Shown: one piece after another, positions 8,565-17,566 of the stretch
How the letters are laid out: every line of letters begins with the position of its first letter
How positions within the stretch are numbered: position 1 is the first letter of the stretch
Source: Sphingomonas sp. Leaf67
GTDB lineage: Bacteria > Pseudomonadota > Alphaproteobacteria > Sphingomonadales > Sphingomonadaceae
Direction of reading: 5' to 3'
Length of the DNA stretch: 64,000 nt
Assembly: GCF_001421965.1 (NCBI RefSeq)
Contig: NZ_LMLP01000022.1
Location: 186,001-250,000, forward strand
Notes under the pieces: model-generated
What the model saw: the letters and a program-made list of their open reading frames with translations, nothing else
What the model was told of the DNA's origin: nothing
The model's database searches: none
Translations under genes and position numbers: made by a program

Positions 8565-9428
8565 ATGTTTCCGGCCATCGGCTTCGTCGTCCTTCTCGTC
8601 ATGGTGTTCGGCGGGTTCGCCTTCACCGGTGGCGATCTTGGACCCGTGCTGCACGCCCTGCCGCACGAAATGCTCATCATCGGCGGCGCGGCGGTGGGCG
8701 CGCTGATCATCGGCAATTCGGGTCGCGAGCTGAAGGGCATGGGCGGCGGCTTCATGAAGGTCATGAAAGGCCCGAAGTACAAGAAGCAGGATTATCTCGA
8801 CGCGATCTTCCTGGTGTCGAAGCTGATGAAGATGCTGCGCGCCGAAGGACCGATCGCGCTCGAACCTCATGTCGAGGACCCGAAATCGTCGTCGGTGTTC
8901 GGTGAATATCCCCGGCTGGTGAAGGACCATACGCTGGTCAACCTGATCGCCGATACGCTGCGCCTCGTCGTCGTGTCGTCGGGTACGCTCGACGTGCATG
9001 CGGTCGAGGAGGTCATGGATAACGCCATCAAGACCCATCACCACGAGGAACAGGGGCCGCAGGCGACGCTGCAGGGTCTTGCCGACGCTCTCCCGGCATT
9101 GGGCATCGTCGCGGCGGTGCTCGGCGTGGTCAAGACGATGGGATCGATCGACAAGCCGCCGTCGGTCCTGGGCGGCATGATCGGGTCGGCGCTGGTCGGT
9201 ACCTTCCTCGGCATTCTGCTCGCCTACGGTCTGGTCGGACCGCTTGCGGGCCGGTTGCAGCAGGTGATCGACGCCGATGCCGCCATCTATCACACCGTCA
9301 AGCAGATCATCATCGCCTCGCTCCACGGCCATCCACAGCCGCTGGTGATCGAAGCGGCGCGTTCGGGCATCCCGCACCACAACCAGCCCGGTTTCGCCGA
9401 AGTCTTCGACGGCCTGCGCGGACGCTGA
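8565..9428 (+). CDS. motA: Flagellar motor stator protein MotA
   Basis: Inner-membrane stator subunit that forms the ion channel with MotB and generates torque. It has 287 residues and four expected transmembrane segments. The first begins FPAIGFVVLLVMVFGGFAFT, and the last pair lies around ALGIVAAVLGVVKTM and IGSALVGTFLGILLAYGLVG. The large cytoplasmic loop (about residues 65-170) contains the charged torque region. The gene sits 4 bases before motB. Confidence 0.94.
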   Translation: MFPAIGFVVLLVMVFGGFAFTGGDLGPVLHALPHEMLIIGGAAVGALIIGNSGRELKGMGGGFMKVMKGPKYKKQDYLDAIFLVSKLMKMLRAEGPIALEPHVEDPKSSSVFGEYPRLVKDHTLVNLIADTLRLVVVSSGTLDVHAVEEVMDNAIKTHHHEEQGPQATLQGLADALPALGIVAAVLGVVKTMGSIDKPPSVLGGMIGSALVGTFLGILLAYGLVGPLAGRLQQVIDADAAIYHTVKQIIIASLHGHPQPLVIEAARSGIPHHNQPGFAEVFDGLRGR

Positions 9429-9432
9429 TCCC

Positions 9433-10437
9433 ATGGCGAAGGCACCCCACGGCAACAATCAGCCGCCCCCCGTCATCATCGTCAAGAAGATCATCGCCGA
9501 GGGCCATAGCGGCCATCACGGCGGTGCGTGGAAGGTCGCCTATGCCGACTTCGTGACGGCGATGATGGCGTTCTTCCTGCTGATGTGGCTGCTCGGTGCC
9601 ACGACCGAGAAGCAGCGCAAGGGACTGGCCGATTACTTCACCCCCTCGCTGGTCACGGTGAAGGCCGGTGCGGCGGGATCGAACGGGCTGTTCGGCGGCG
9701 AATCGATCGTCGACAAGGACAGCTATCCGCACCGCGCCGCGCAGACGGGCACGCGGTCGCTGACCATCCCGGTCGATGCCAATGGCGGCGAAAAGGCCGG
9801 TTCGGGCGAAAAAGGCCGGCTGAAGAACAAGGCCGAAATGGCCGAGGCCGATCGCAAGGCGTTCGACAAGGTGAAGCGCGAACTGAAACAGAAGCTGCAA
9901 GCCAGCCTCGAACTGCGCAAGCTCGCCAACAATGTCCGGGTCGTGCCGACGCGTGACGGCGTACGGATCGATCTGGTCGACAATGCCGATTATTCGATGT
10001 TCTCGCTGGGCACCACCGCGCTCGCCCCCGAAGCGTCGAAGCTGATGGCGTTGATCGCCGAGACGGTAAAGGATTTGCCCAACACCATCATGATCCGGGG
10101 GCATACCGATTCGATCGCCTATGGCCGGCGCGAGACGATGAACAACTGGATGCTGTCATCGGGCCGGGCCGAAGCGACGCGTCGCCGCCTTGCCATGTCC
10201 GGGGTCGGCGAACGCCGCTTCGAACGGATCGAGGGCGTGGCCGATCGCGAGCCGATGGTCGCCAAGGACCCCTATGACCCGCGCAACCGCCGCGTCGCGA
10301 TCACGCTGCTCTATCAGGAGACGGCCGGATTCGGGGGGCGTCGCATGGCCAGCACCGACAGCGACGCCCCCGCGCGGGCCGATGTCCCACGCCCCGGCGT
10401 CGAACACGCCGAAGGGGAGCGTTCGGAGGCGCATTGA
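9433..10437 (+). CDS. motB: Flagellar motor stator protein MotB
   Basis: Peptidoglycan-anchored stator partner of MotA. It has 334 residues. A single N-terminal transmembrane helix carries the conserved ion-binding aspartate (WKVAYADFVTAMMAFFLLMW, Asp39), then a linker, then an OmpA-like peptidoglycan-binding domain (IMIRGHTDS, RAEATRRRLAMSGV, DPRNRRVAITLLY). The C-terminal tail after residue 295 is hydrophilic. It is convergent with the next gene, with 9 bases between stops and no obvious terminator hairpin. Confidence 0.95.
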   Translation: MAKAPHGNNQPPPVIIVKKIIAEGHSGHHGGAWKVAYADFVTAMMAFFLLMWLLGATTEKQRKGLADYFTPSLVTVKAGAAGSNGLFGGESIVDKDSYPHRAAQTGTRSLTIPVDANGGEKAGSGEKGRLKNKAEMAEADRKAFDKVKRELKQKLQASLELRKLANNVRVVPTRDGVRIDLVDNADYSMFSLGTTALAPEASKLMALIAETVKDLPNTIMIRGHTDSIAYGRRETMNNWMLSSGRAEATRRRLAMSGVGERRFERIEGVADREPMVAKDPYDPRNRRVAITLLYQETAGFGGRRMASTDSDAPARADVPRPGVEHAEGERSEAH

Positions 10438-10446
10438 TCGGGCGGA

Positions 10447-13248
10447 TCAGAAGAACAGCTTGCGGAAGGTCAGCCGCACGACGCGCCCGGTCGCATCGAG
10501 ATAGCCGGGCTGATAGTTGATCGGCACCACGCCGTTGGCGTCGGTCACCCGCTGGCGCGCATTGAACAGATTGTCGACGCCGATGCTGATCCGCGCACCG
10601 CGCAGCCAGCGATTGTCGCGGACCAGTCCGGGTTGCTGGCCCAGTTCGATCCATGACCGCAGCCCGACCCGCGCGAGACCGCCGAAATCGAGCGTCTGGC
10701 CGGTGCCGCTGGCGCCGCCATTGACCTCGGTCCCCGACTGCCAGTTGACGGTCACCCGCGCGCCCAGCCCGTCGCGGACATAGCCGCCGTTGAAATCGAT
10801 CTGGTGGCGCGGGGTGCCGCCATTGTCGTCGACCGCCGACCCGTTCAGCAGATCGAGTTCGGGCAAGCCGGACCGGATCACGATCGTGTCGGTCAGGTTC
10901 ACGCTATGATAGACGCCGAACCACAGCCGGCCACCGCCGCCGCCACCGAAACCACCGCGCCCGCCACCGCCGCCGCCGCCGAACCCGCCGGGGCCGCCAA
11001 AGCCACGTCCGGCGCCACCCGGACCACCGCCGCCCGGCCCGCGTCCTTCGCCGGCACCGGGCGGTGGCGGTGGCGCACCGGCGGCCTCCGCCGCCTCGCG
11101 CTCGGCCCGACGCCGTTCCATGAAGGCGCGCCGCTCGGCCTCGGCCGCGCGCGATCGGGCGGTGGTGATCCGCTTGGCGAAGTTGACGCCGTAGCGCAGC
11201 ACGCTGCTGTCGGCGCGCGCGAAATTGACCGGGCGTCCATCGACGCGGGTCAGGACGCCGCTTGCCGGATCCCGGGTGAAGCGATCGGGAAAAGCGTCCT
11301 GAATCTCGGCGGTGATCGTCGGGAAGGTGCGGATCGGGTTGTCGGTGTGATTGTTGGTATAATCGAACTGGAATGAGATATCGCGCCCGCTCCACGGCTT
11401 CAGGTTCACCCCCAGTTTCAGGACGCGGCTGTCGCTTTGCACCAGATTGGGGTTGCCGCCGCTGATCGCGGTGACGTCGACTGTCTGGCCCAGCACGTAG
11501 TCGAAGCGGCGGACGAAGGGCGTGGTGATGAACGGGTTGCCAAGCTGCTGCTGCGACGGCGCATTCTGTTCGTGGCTGACCGATGCCAGCACGCGCAGCG
11601 CGGTGATCGGTTGCCAGTTGAGGCCGTAGCCGTACGAGGTCAGCGTCCCGAAGTCCGACAGCTGCTCGACCTCGGCATTGGCGTTCAGCGACAGGCGGCC
11701 GAGCGCGGACAGGACGTCGCGCGAGGCATTGGCGATCGGCAGGTCGATATTGGCACGCACCGACCCGCTGTCGCGGCCGAGATCGGCGGCACTCGCCACC
11801 CCGGCGCGCACCGAATCGCTGCTGAAATCGCTGGTCGTGCCGGCGATGCGGATGCTGGTGCTGGCATCACCGGCGGGCAGCGAGAAGGGCGATCCGGCGA
11901 CGAGGCCATTGATGCCGGCGATGCTGGAGACCGATTTCGCGCGATCGGCGGTGCGGATCAGGTTGCCGAGATCGCCGAACGGGCTGAATGTGCCCGCGCT
12001 CACCGCCGCCTGGATATCGGTCACGTCGACGCCGCGATCGGTACGGGTGCTGGTTTCGATCCGGTCGTAATTGCCGTTCACCGTCCAGCGCCACCGGCCG
12101 AGATCGCCGTTCAACGCGAAACCGGCGTTGGCGGTCGTCGTCTCGCCATTCTGGACCAGCGGCTTGGCCTCGGCATAACGCCGAACGATCACGGTGCTGG
12201 CAAAGGGCGAGAGCGGCGTGTTGCCGGGCAAGGTGAGCGAGATGGCGGGCAGGCCGAGCAGCGATTCGGTGCGGTTGTGCTCGACCCGTCCGGTCACCGT
12301 CGCCGCGACATTTCCGAAGATGCTGCGTGCATAGACGCCGTTGGCGGAGAAGCGGTCGACTGCGCCCGACAGCGTCCGGAACGGGGTGGTGTCGGTGACG
12401 CGCGGTGTGTTGGCTCCGGCGGCAAATCCCGCCAGCGTCGGCGCGCCGTCCGGCACTGCCGCGACGGTGACGGGGGTGCCGGCCAGTGCGCTCAGCCCCG
12501 CATCGATCGCCGCGCCATTGGTCGTGCCGGTCACGTTGCCGATCAGATCGTACGGCGTGCCCGACGTGTTCGGGATGATGCCGCGTTCGCTTTCCAGCAG
12601 GTTGCTGGTCGTCTCCGCCTGCAGGTTCAGGTTGAAGCGTTTGTCGCGGTCGATGCGGACGAGACCCGCCTCGGCCTCGACATTGCTCGATCCGCCTTCG
12701 GTCGGTACGCTGCCCTGCAATTCGCCGGTATAGCTGCGGAAACGCGGGCGCAGGACGAAGTTGATGACCTTCTGGTCCGACCGATAGCCGAATTTCAGCG
12801 CGACTTCTTCCGGAAGGATGTCGACGCGCAGGATCGCTTCGGTCGGCAGGTCGCGGACTTCCTGAAAACCCGCCGAACGCCGTCCGTTGACGAGGAAGAC
12901 CGGCTCCCCGCCGCGCACCGATTGCAGCTGCGGCGCGAGTTCGGCGACCAGTTCCGCGACCGAACTGACGCCGTAGGAGCGGATGTCGGCTGGCGACAGT
13001 TGCAGTTCGGGCTTGATGTCGCCCGGCACCGATCCGGGGGGCGGGCGGCCGGTGACGACGATCTCTTCGGCTTCGCTTTCGGTCTCGGTGCCGCCGGCTC
13101 CGGCAGGATCGGTCGGTTCACCCGGTTGCAGCGCGGTCGGGGTCTGGGCGACAGGGGCCTGCGTGGTTCCCGCGACCGGGGCGTTCTGCGCCGCCAGCGC
13201 AGCGGGTGCCGACCCCAATGCCAAAACCGCCAATGTCCACCGCGCCAT
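10447..13248 (-). CDS. TonB-dependent outer-membrane receptor with Gly-rich insert
   Basis: Outer-membrane transporter of 933 residues with unknown substrate. The start at 13248 (MARWTLAVLALGSAPAALAA) gives a clean signal peptide behind AAAAGGG-like purines. A longer in-frame start upstream would add 23 non-leader residues. EEIVVTG near residue 65 resembles a TonB-box region, followed by a divergent plug (FLVNGRRSAGFQEVRDLPTE) and a barrel ending in aromatic FRKLFF as expected for BAM insertion. Odd feature: about residues 695-775 form an Arg/Glu-rich helix, a Pro run and a long Gly-rich tract inside the barrel. There is no adjacent regulator or enzyme to hint at the ligand. Confidence 0.85.
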   Translation of the reverse strand: MARWTLAVLALGSAPAALAAQNAPVAGTTQAPVAQTPTALQPGEPTDPAGAGGTETESEAEEIVVTGRPPPGSVPGDIKPELQLSPADIRSYGVSSVAELVAELAPQLQSVRGGEPVFLVNGRRSAGFQEVRDLPTEAILRVDILPEEVALKFGYRSDQKVINFVLRPRFRSYTGELQGSVPTEGGSSNVEAEAGLVRIDRDKRFNLNLQAETTSNLLESERGIIPNTSGTPYDLIGNVTGTTNGAAIDAGLSALAGTPVTVAAVPDGAPTLAGFAAGANTPRVTDTTPFRTLSGAVDRFSANGVYARSIFGNVAATVTGRVEHNRTESLLGLPAISLTLPGNTPLSPFASTVIVRRYAEAKPLVQNGETTTANAGFALNGDLGRWRWTVNGNYDRIETSTRTDRGVDVTDIQAAVSAGTFSPFGDLGNLIRTADRAKSVSSIAGINGLVAGSPFSLPAGDASTSIRIAGTTSDFSSDSVRAGVASAADLGRDSGSVRANIDLPIANASRDVLSALGRLSLNANAEVEQLSDFGTLTSYGYGLNWQPITALRVLASVSHEQNAPSQQQLGNPFITTPFVRRFDYVLGQTVDVTAISGGNPNLVQSDSRVLKLGVNLKPWSGRDISFQFDYTNNHTDNPIRTFPTITAEIQDAFPDRFTRDPASGVLTRVDGRPVNFARADSSVLRYGVNFAKRITTARSRAAEAERRAFMERRRAEREAAEAAGAPPPPPGAGEGRGPGGGGPGGAGRGFGGPGGFGGGGGGGRGGFGGGGGGRLWFGVYHSVNLTDTIVIRSGLPELDLLNGSAVDDNGGTPRHQIDFNGGYVRDGLGARVTVNWQSGTEVNGGASGTGQTLDFGGLARVGLRSWIELGQQPGLVRDNRWLRGARISIGVDNLFNARQRVTDANGVVPINYQPGYLDATGRVVRLTFRKLFF

Positions 13249-13350
13249 GCAAAACCCTTTTGAAACCGTGCCCGCATCGTTGCGGTGCACAGCTGCTACG
13301 TCCCGAATGTCGCACAACTATCGCAGGTCTTGAAAATATCCGGGGCGGCT

Positions 13351-13725
13351 TCAGCGCCGTAGCAGATAGTTCAGCCGCGCCGCCGCGATCGGCCGGTCGC
13401 GATCGTCCTGCCACGCGGTCGCGGCGACATTGGCGATGCGCGCACCCAGCCGGGTGACGCTGCCCGCCGCCCATGTCGTCCGTTCGCGTCCGCCGCGCAT
13501 ATAGTCGATGGTGACGTTGATCGGCTTGATCGTCGCCTCGTCCGCGCCCAGCGCGTGGCGCAGCGCCACCCATGCCGCCATTTCCAGCATGCCGCCGATG
13601 GCACCGCCATGGACGAAGCCGGGTCGACCGAGCAGGTCGTCGGCGAACGCCATCGCGACGATCGGCTGCCCGGCATCGTCGGTGTCGAGCGTCAGCCCGA
13701 GCAGGTCGGCATAGGGTGGCAGCAT
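13351..13725 (-). CDS. PaaI-type hotdog-fold thioesterase
   Basis: Small acyl-CoA thioesterase-like protein of 124 residues. The hotdog signature is visible as GFVHGGAIGGMLEMAAWVAL (about residues 36-55), followed by INVTIDYMRGG. It starts in a TGATG overlap with a second hotdog gene, so the two are translated together and may form a hetero-oligomer. Substrate cannot be told from sequence. Confidence 0.8.
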   Translation of the reverse strand: MLPPYADLLGLTLDTDDAGQPIVAMAFADDLLGRPGFVHGGAIGGMLEMAAWVALRHALGADEATIKPINVTIDYMRGGRERTTWAAGSVTRLGARIANVAATAWQDDRDRPIAAARLNYLLRR

Positions 13726-14165
13726 CAGCCCGCGTCCAGCAGCATGAACGTGCCGGCGACATGCGCGACCGGGTCGCCCGGATCGCCGTCATGGGCGATG
13801 CCGCGCACGAACGCGACCTGCCGCGCGACGCGGTAACATTCGCCGCGCCCGACCACCGTCCGCTCCGGTGTGGCCGGGCGCAGATAGTCGAGCCGCAGGT
13901 CGAGCGTCGCATGCGGCAGGAACGCCCCGCGTTTCAGCCACACGCCGACGCTGGTCGCCATGTCCATCAGCGTCAGGATCGGCCCCGACGCCAGCACGCC
14001 GCGCGCCGGATCGCCGATCAGGTCGGGGCGGAACGGCAGCAGCAACTCGCACCAATCCGCGCCATGCGCCTGATAGCCGATGCCCAGCCGCGACCCATGC
14101 CCACCGACCCGCGCCGAAAAGAAGCGGGCCGGGTCGAAGCCGAGCGGGGGCGGGAAACCAGTCAT
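13725..14165 (-). CDS. PaaI-family hotdog-fold thioesterase, tandem partner
   Basis: Protein of 146 residues from the ATG at 14165 (MTGFPPPLGFDPARFF). An in-frame start 39 codons earlier has no family-like sequence. The hotdog core is ARGVLASGPILTLMDMATSV, with THDLRLDYLRP-like strands (ATLDLRLDYLRPATPERTVV). The usual HGG is replaced by ASGP at the start of the central helix, as in several PaaI relatives. First gene of a two-gene operon with the thioesterase downstream. Confidence 0.75.
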   Translation of the reverse strand: MTGFPPPLGFDPARFFSARVGGHGSRLGIGYQAHGADWCELLLPFRPDLIGDPARGVLASGPILTLMDMATSVGVWLKRGAFLPHATLDLRLDYLRPATPERTVVGRGECYRVARQVAFVRGIAHDGDPGDPVAHVAGTFMLLDAG

Positions 14166-14215
14166 CACCGGCCCGTGTAGAGGGTTTCGGCGGTCGGTTG
14201 AAGCGGCGGCGGGGG

Positions 14216-14746
14216 TCAGTGCAGCGCGATCTCCGTGACATAGAAGGGCGCGACCACCTTGTCGGTCGCATTCTGTACCCATAGTCCGTCGATCTGCTTC
14301 TTGTCGGCACCGATCCTCGACAGCGGCAGTTCGATCTTCTTCCAGCCGCTTGCGGGCAACGTCACCGCATAGGCCTGCGCATCCAGCGGCTTGCCATCGA
14401 CCACCGCGACGATCCGCAACTGCTGCGCGCCGCCGTCCATGCCCTGGATCAGCATCGTCACCGATTTATACGCCGTGGTGTCGAACGGCGCGTGGTGCAG
14501 GTACAGCGCCTGATACGGCCCAGCCTCGACCCGGATCGGCTTGCGCTGCGATCCCAGTACCTCGCTCGACAATTCGACCTTCGCCCAGCTCCAGTTTTCC
14601 CAGCCATTGCCGAGCGCGGTGCCATACACGTCGCCGACGCCCGCGTCCTGCGCGACGGCCGGTGCCGCCAGCAGCGCCACGGCCAACCACCAATGGCCGC
14701 ATCTTTCCTCTCCTCTCCCCCGCCGGTATCGTCCGGCTGCCCCCAT
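14216..14746 (-). CDS. Small secreted beta-sandwich protein, start uncertain
   Basis: Not recognised as a named family. After a leader (WWLAVALLAAPAVAQ) come about 140 residues of alternating strands with many aromatics (NGWENWSWAKVELSS, YLHHAPFDTTAYKSVTMLIQ, GWKKIELPLSRI, DGLWVQNATDK), which resembles the galactose-binding or carbohydrate-binding jelly-roll seen in CBM modules. The start is odd. The only in-frame ATG (14746) has an Arg-rich 18-residue lead and no Shine-Dalgarno, while an ATG at 14702 with an excellent GGAGAGGAAAG leader is out of frame. A TTG at codon 21 is another option. A one-base indel near the start is possible. Confidence 0.6.
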   Translation of the reverse strand: MGAAGRYRRGRGEERCGHWWLAVALLAAPAVAQDAGVGDVYGTALGNGWENWSWAKVELSSEVLGSQRKPIRVEAGPYQALYLHHAPFDTTAYKSVTMLIQGMDGGAQQLRIVAVVDGKPLDAQAYAVTLPASGWKKIELPLSRIGADKKQIDGLWVQNATDKVVAPFYVTEIALH

Positions 14747-14796
14747 GCTACGCGCGCCGCGTCGATTGAAAAGGGGGAAGTTGGGGAGCGGGACCG

Positions 14797-15567
14797 ATGC
14801 GGGTGACGACGATGATCGCAGACGGCATTGCCGACGTCCGGCTGACCCGCGGCGACAAGATGAATGCGATCGATCCGGCGATGTTCGATGCGCTGATCGA
14901 CGCGATCGAAACGTTGCGCGCGTCCCCGGCGCGCTGCGTCATCCTGTCGGGCGAGGGGCGCGCCTTTTGCGCCGGGCTGGATATGGCGAGCATGGCGACG
15001 GGCGCGGCGGGCCTCGACCTGACGACGCGGACGCATGGCATCGCCAACCGGGTGCAGCAGGTCGCATGGGGCTGGCGGACGTTGTCGATGCCGGTGATCG
15101 CCGCGGTGCATGGGCTGGCACTAGGTGGCGGATTGCAGATCATGGCCGGCGCCGATGTCCGGATCGCCGCCCCCGATACGCGCTTTGCGATCCTGGAGGC
15201 GAAATGGGGACTGGTCGCCGACATGGCCGGCTTCGCGCTGTGGCGCGATGTGCGGGGCGACGTGCTGCGCGAACTGGCGTTCACCGCGCGGGAGTTCGAC
15301 GCGGTCGAGGCGCAGGCGGCGGGGTTCGTGACGCGGCTGTCCGACGATCCGCTTGCAGCGGCGCAGGCACTGGCCCGATCGATCGCCGAGCGCAGCCCGG
15401 ACGCGGTGCGTGCCGCCAGGCGCCTCGCCAACCTCGCCGACGACGCGGATGCCGCAACGATCCTTACCGCCGAAAGCGCCGAACAGATCGCGCTGCTCGG
15501 TAGTGCCAATCAGGTCGAAGCCGTGCGTGCCGGCATGGAGCGGCGTGCGCCGAACTTTGCCGACTGA
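14797..15567 (+). CDS. Enoyl-CoA hydratase/isomerase family protein (crotonase)
   Basis: Crotonase-fold enzyme of 256 residues acting on acyl-CoA thioesters. Oxyanion-hole elements are visible as ILSGEGRAFCAGLDMASMAT and AAVHGLALGGGLQIMAGADV, and the C-terminal part has RIAAPDTRFAILEAKWGLVA, where a hydratase would have its second catalytic glutamate. The WGLVADMAG sequence suggests an isomerase or hydratase of a less specific subgroup. It is divergent from the small secreted gene and convergent with aguB across a hairpin. Confidence 0.85.
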   Translation: MRVTTMIADGIADVRLTRGDKMNAIDPAMFDALIDAIETLRASPARCVILSGEGRAFCAGLDMASMATGAAGLDLTTRTHGIANRVQQVAWGWRTLSMPVIAAVHGLALGGGLQIMAGADVRIAAPDTRFAILEAKWGLVADMAGFALWRDVRGDVLRELAFTAREFDAVEAQAAGFVTRLSDDPLAAAQALARSIAERSPDAVRAARRLANLADDADAATILTAESAEQIALLGSANQVEAVRAGMERRAPNFAD

Positions 15568-15568
15568 C

Positions 15569-15604
15569 CCATCGTCCTTCCCGCCTGCGCGGGAATGACG
15601 ATGG
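15569..15604. terminator. Convergent-gene hairpin between crotonase and aguB
   Basis: CCATCGTC and GACGATGG flank an inner TTCCCGC/GCGGGAA palindrome with loop CTGC. It fills most of the 45-base gap between two converging stops, so it can end transcription from either side. It resembles the dispersed CCCGC-palindrome (REP-like) units elsewhere in the window. Confidence 0.55.
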
Positions 15605-15612
15605 TCGCTACT

Positions 15613-16458
15613 TCAAATATCCTGCACCAATCGCCCGTACAGTTCCGGCCGCCGGTCGCGGAAGAAACCGAAGGCGGCGCGGTGGCGCTTGACGCGGTCG
15701 AGGTCGAGCGTCGCAGTGATGACCCCCTCTTCCTCGCGATCAAGTTCGGCAAGGATGTCGCCGCGCTCGTCGGTAATGAACGACGTGCCGTAGAACGTCT
15801 GGTCATGTTCGACCCCGACCCGGTTGGCCGCGACTACCGGTACCACGTTCGACACCGCATGGCCGACCATCGCCCGCCGCCACAGCCGCGCGGTGTCGAG
15901 GCTGGTGTCGTGCGGTTCGCTGCCGATCGCGGTCGGATAGAACAGCACTTCCGCGCCCATCAGCATCAGCGCCCGGGCGGTTTCGGGATACCATTGGTCC
16001 CAGCAGACGCCGACGCCCAGCTTGACCGGCCCGTCCCATACCTTGAACCCGGTATTGCCGGGGCGGAAATAGAATTTCTCCTCATATCCCGGACCGTCGG
16101 GGATATGGCTCTTGCGATACACGCCCTGCACGCGACCATCGGGGTCGATCATCGCGAGGCTGTTGTAATGATGCGGGCCGTCGGCTTCGAAGAAGCTGGT
16201 CGGGATATGCACCTTCAACTCGCCGGCCAGCGCCTGCATCGCCAGCACCGCCTTATGCTCGGTGACCGGCTTGGCGTTGGCGAACAGCCCTTCATCCTCG
16301 ACCCGGCAGAAATATTCGCCTTCGAACAATTCGGGCGGCAGGATGACCTGAGCACCCCGTGCCGCAGCCTCGCGGACCAGCCGCGATACATTGGCGATGT
16401 TGCGGTCGATATCGGTCGAGAAGCCGAGCTGGAGCGCGGCGACGGTGATCTCGGTCAT
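15613..16458 (-). CDS. aguB: N-carbamoylputrescine amidase
   Basis: Nitrilase-superfamily enzyme that hydrolyses N-carbamoylputrescine to putrescine, CO2 and ammonia. It has 281 residues, the family's usual length. The catalytic Glu-Lys-Cys triad is visible: Glu43 in LPPELFEGEYFC, Lys116 in YRKSHIPDGPGY and Cys152 in GVGVCWDQWYPE. The gene lies 19 bases downstream of agmatine deiminase, which supplies its substrate, so the pair forms a complete agmatine-to-putrescine route. Confidence 0.93.
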   Translation of the reverse strand: MTEITVAALQLGFSTDIDRNIANVSRLVREAAARGAQVILPPELFEGEYFCRVEDEGLFANAKPVTEHKAVLAMQALAGELKVHIPTSFFEADGPHHYNSLAMIDPDGRVQGVYRKSHIPDGPGYEEKFYFRPGNTGFKVWDGPVKLGVGVCWDQWYPETARALMLMGAEVLFYPTAIGSEPHDTSLDTARLWRRAMVGHAVSNVVPVVAANRVGVEHDQTFYGTSFITDERGDILAELDREEEGVITATLDLDRVKRHRAAFGFFRDRRPELYGRLVQDI

Positions 16459-16477
16459 GACGGGGCGGTCCTTCGGG

Positions 16478-17443
16478 TTACGCCGGAATCTGCTGGCTGA
16501 TGCAGTGGAAGCTGCCGCCGCCGGTCAGGATGTGATCGGCGCGTAGCCCCACGACCTCGCGATCCGGGAAAATCCCGGCAAAGGCGGCGATGGCGGCGGC
16601 ATCGGTGCCGGTGCCGTAGAGCGGCACGACCACCACGGCGTTGCCGATATAGAAGTTCATGTGGCTGCCCGGAATGATCTCCTCCTCGGGCGACAGCACG
16701 CGGCCGGGGGAGGGGACCGGCACTACCTCGACGCCGAACGCCTGTGCCCGTGCTGTCGCATCCTGATAGATGCGCCAGTTGGGATCGTTCTCGGCCGCCT
16801 GCGGGATTGCCAGCCGGTTCGGCCCGACGAAGCGCGCCAGATTGTCGACATGGCCGTCGGTATGATCGTTCAGCAGCCCGTCGCCCAGCCACAATACCCG
16901 GTCGTAGCCGAGATCGTCGTGCAGCCGCGCTTCCGCCGCCGTCTTGAAGAAACCGGTGTTGCGATTGGGGTTGAGCAGGCATTGCTCGGTCGTCACGACC
17001 AGCCCGGTACCGTCGCCGTCGATCGCGCCGCCCTCGATGATCCAGTCGTGATTGGCCACGGTCAGCCCGCGCCCGCGGGCAAGGCGCAGGCCGATGTCGC
17101 TGTCGCCGGGCAGGTCGTACTTCCCGCCCCAGCCATTGAAGCCGAACCGGTGCGCGGTGCCGTCGCCGCCGATGATCGGGCCGGTATCGCGCAGCCAGAT
17201 GTCGCCGAACGCCTCGATCGTGACTTCGGCAAAGGGCGCGCGGGCGCGGGCGTCGTCGGCCGCTTCCACGGTCGCAGCGACCAGGATCACCGTCTCACCG
17301 CGTCCTTCGGCATGGACGGCCTTCGCAAAGGCGACGACTTCGTCCCGGGCGGGGTCGAGGTCCTCCAGCCACAGTTCGGCGTGGCTGGGATAGCCGATCC
17401 ATACGGCGGCGTGGGGGGCCCATTCGGGTTGCGGCGCGGTCAT
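16478..17443 (-). CDS. aguA: Agmatine deiminase
   Basis: Converts agmatine to N-carbamoylputrescine and ammonia. It has 321 residues from the ATG at 17443 ([20 protein letters not shown]). The longer open frame upstream overlaps the divergent aldolase gene and is not family-like. Peptidyl-arginine-deiminase-fold signatures include [35 protein letters not shown] and [11 protein letters not shown] with the nucleophile Cys314 near the C-terminus. It is in an operon with aguB and divergent from the aldolase gene across 123 bases. Confidence 0.93.
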   Translation of the reverse strand: MTAPQPEWAPHAAVWIGYPSHAELWLEDLDPARDEVVAFAKAVHAEGRGETVILVAATVEAADDARARAPFAEVTIEAFGDIWLRDTGPIIGGDGTAHRFGFNGWGGKYDLPGDSDIGLRLARGRGLTVANHDWIIEGGAIDGDGTGLVVTTEQCLLNPNRNTGFFKTAAEARLHDDLGYDRVLWLGDGLLNDHTDGHVDNLARFVGPNRLAIPQAAENDPNWRIYQDATARAQAFGVEVVPVPSPGRVLSPEEEIIPGSHMNFYIGNAVVVVPLYGTGTDAAAIAAFAGIFPDREVVGLRADHILTGGGSFHCISQQIPA

Positions 17444-17566
17444 GCGCGCGCAGATACTGGATCGGCGCGCGCAGGAAAAGGGTCGACGTCCGCCTGCCCT
17501 TGCTCCGGCCGCGCCGATGGGCGATGGGGCGGCATCTTTCCAAGACCCGCGCAGGAACCGAGTCCC

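Noticed and set aside
11437..13263. 608-codon open frame on the plus strand opposite the TonB receptor
   Set aside because: It is antisense to a gene with signal peptide, plug and barrel end. Composition is Arg/Asp/Ala rich without any family motif, as expected from high-G+C third-position bias.
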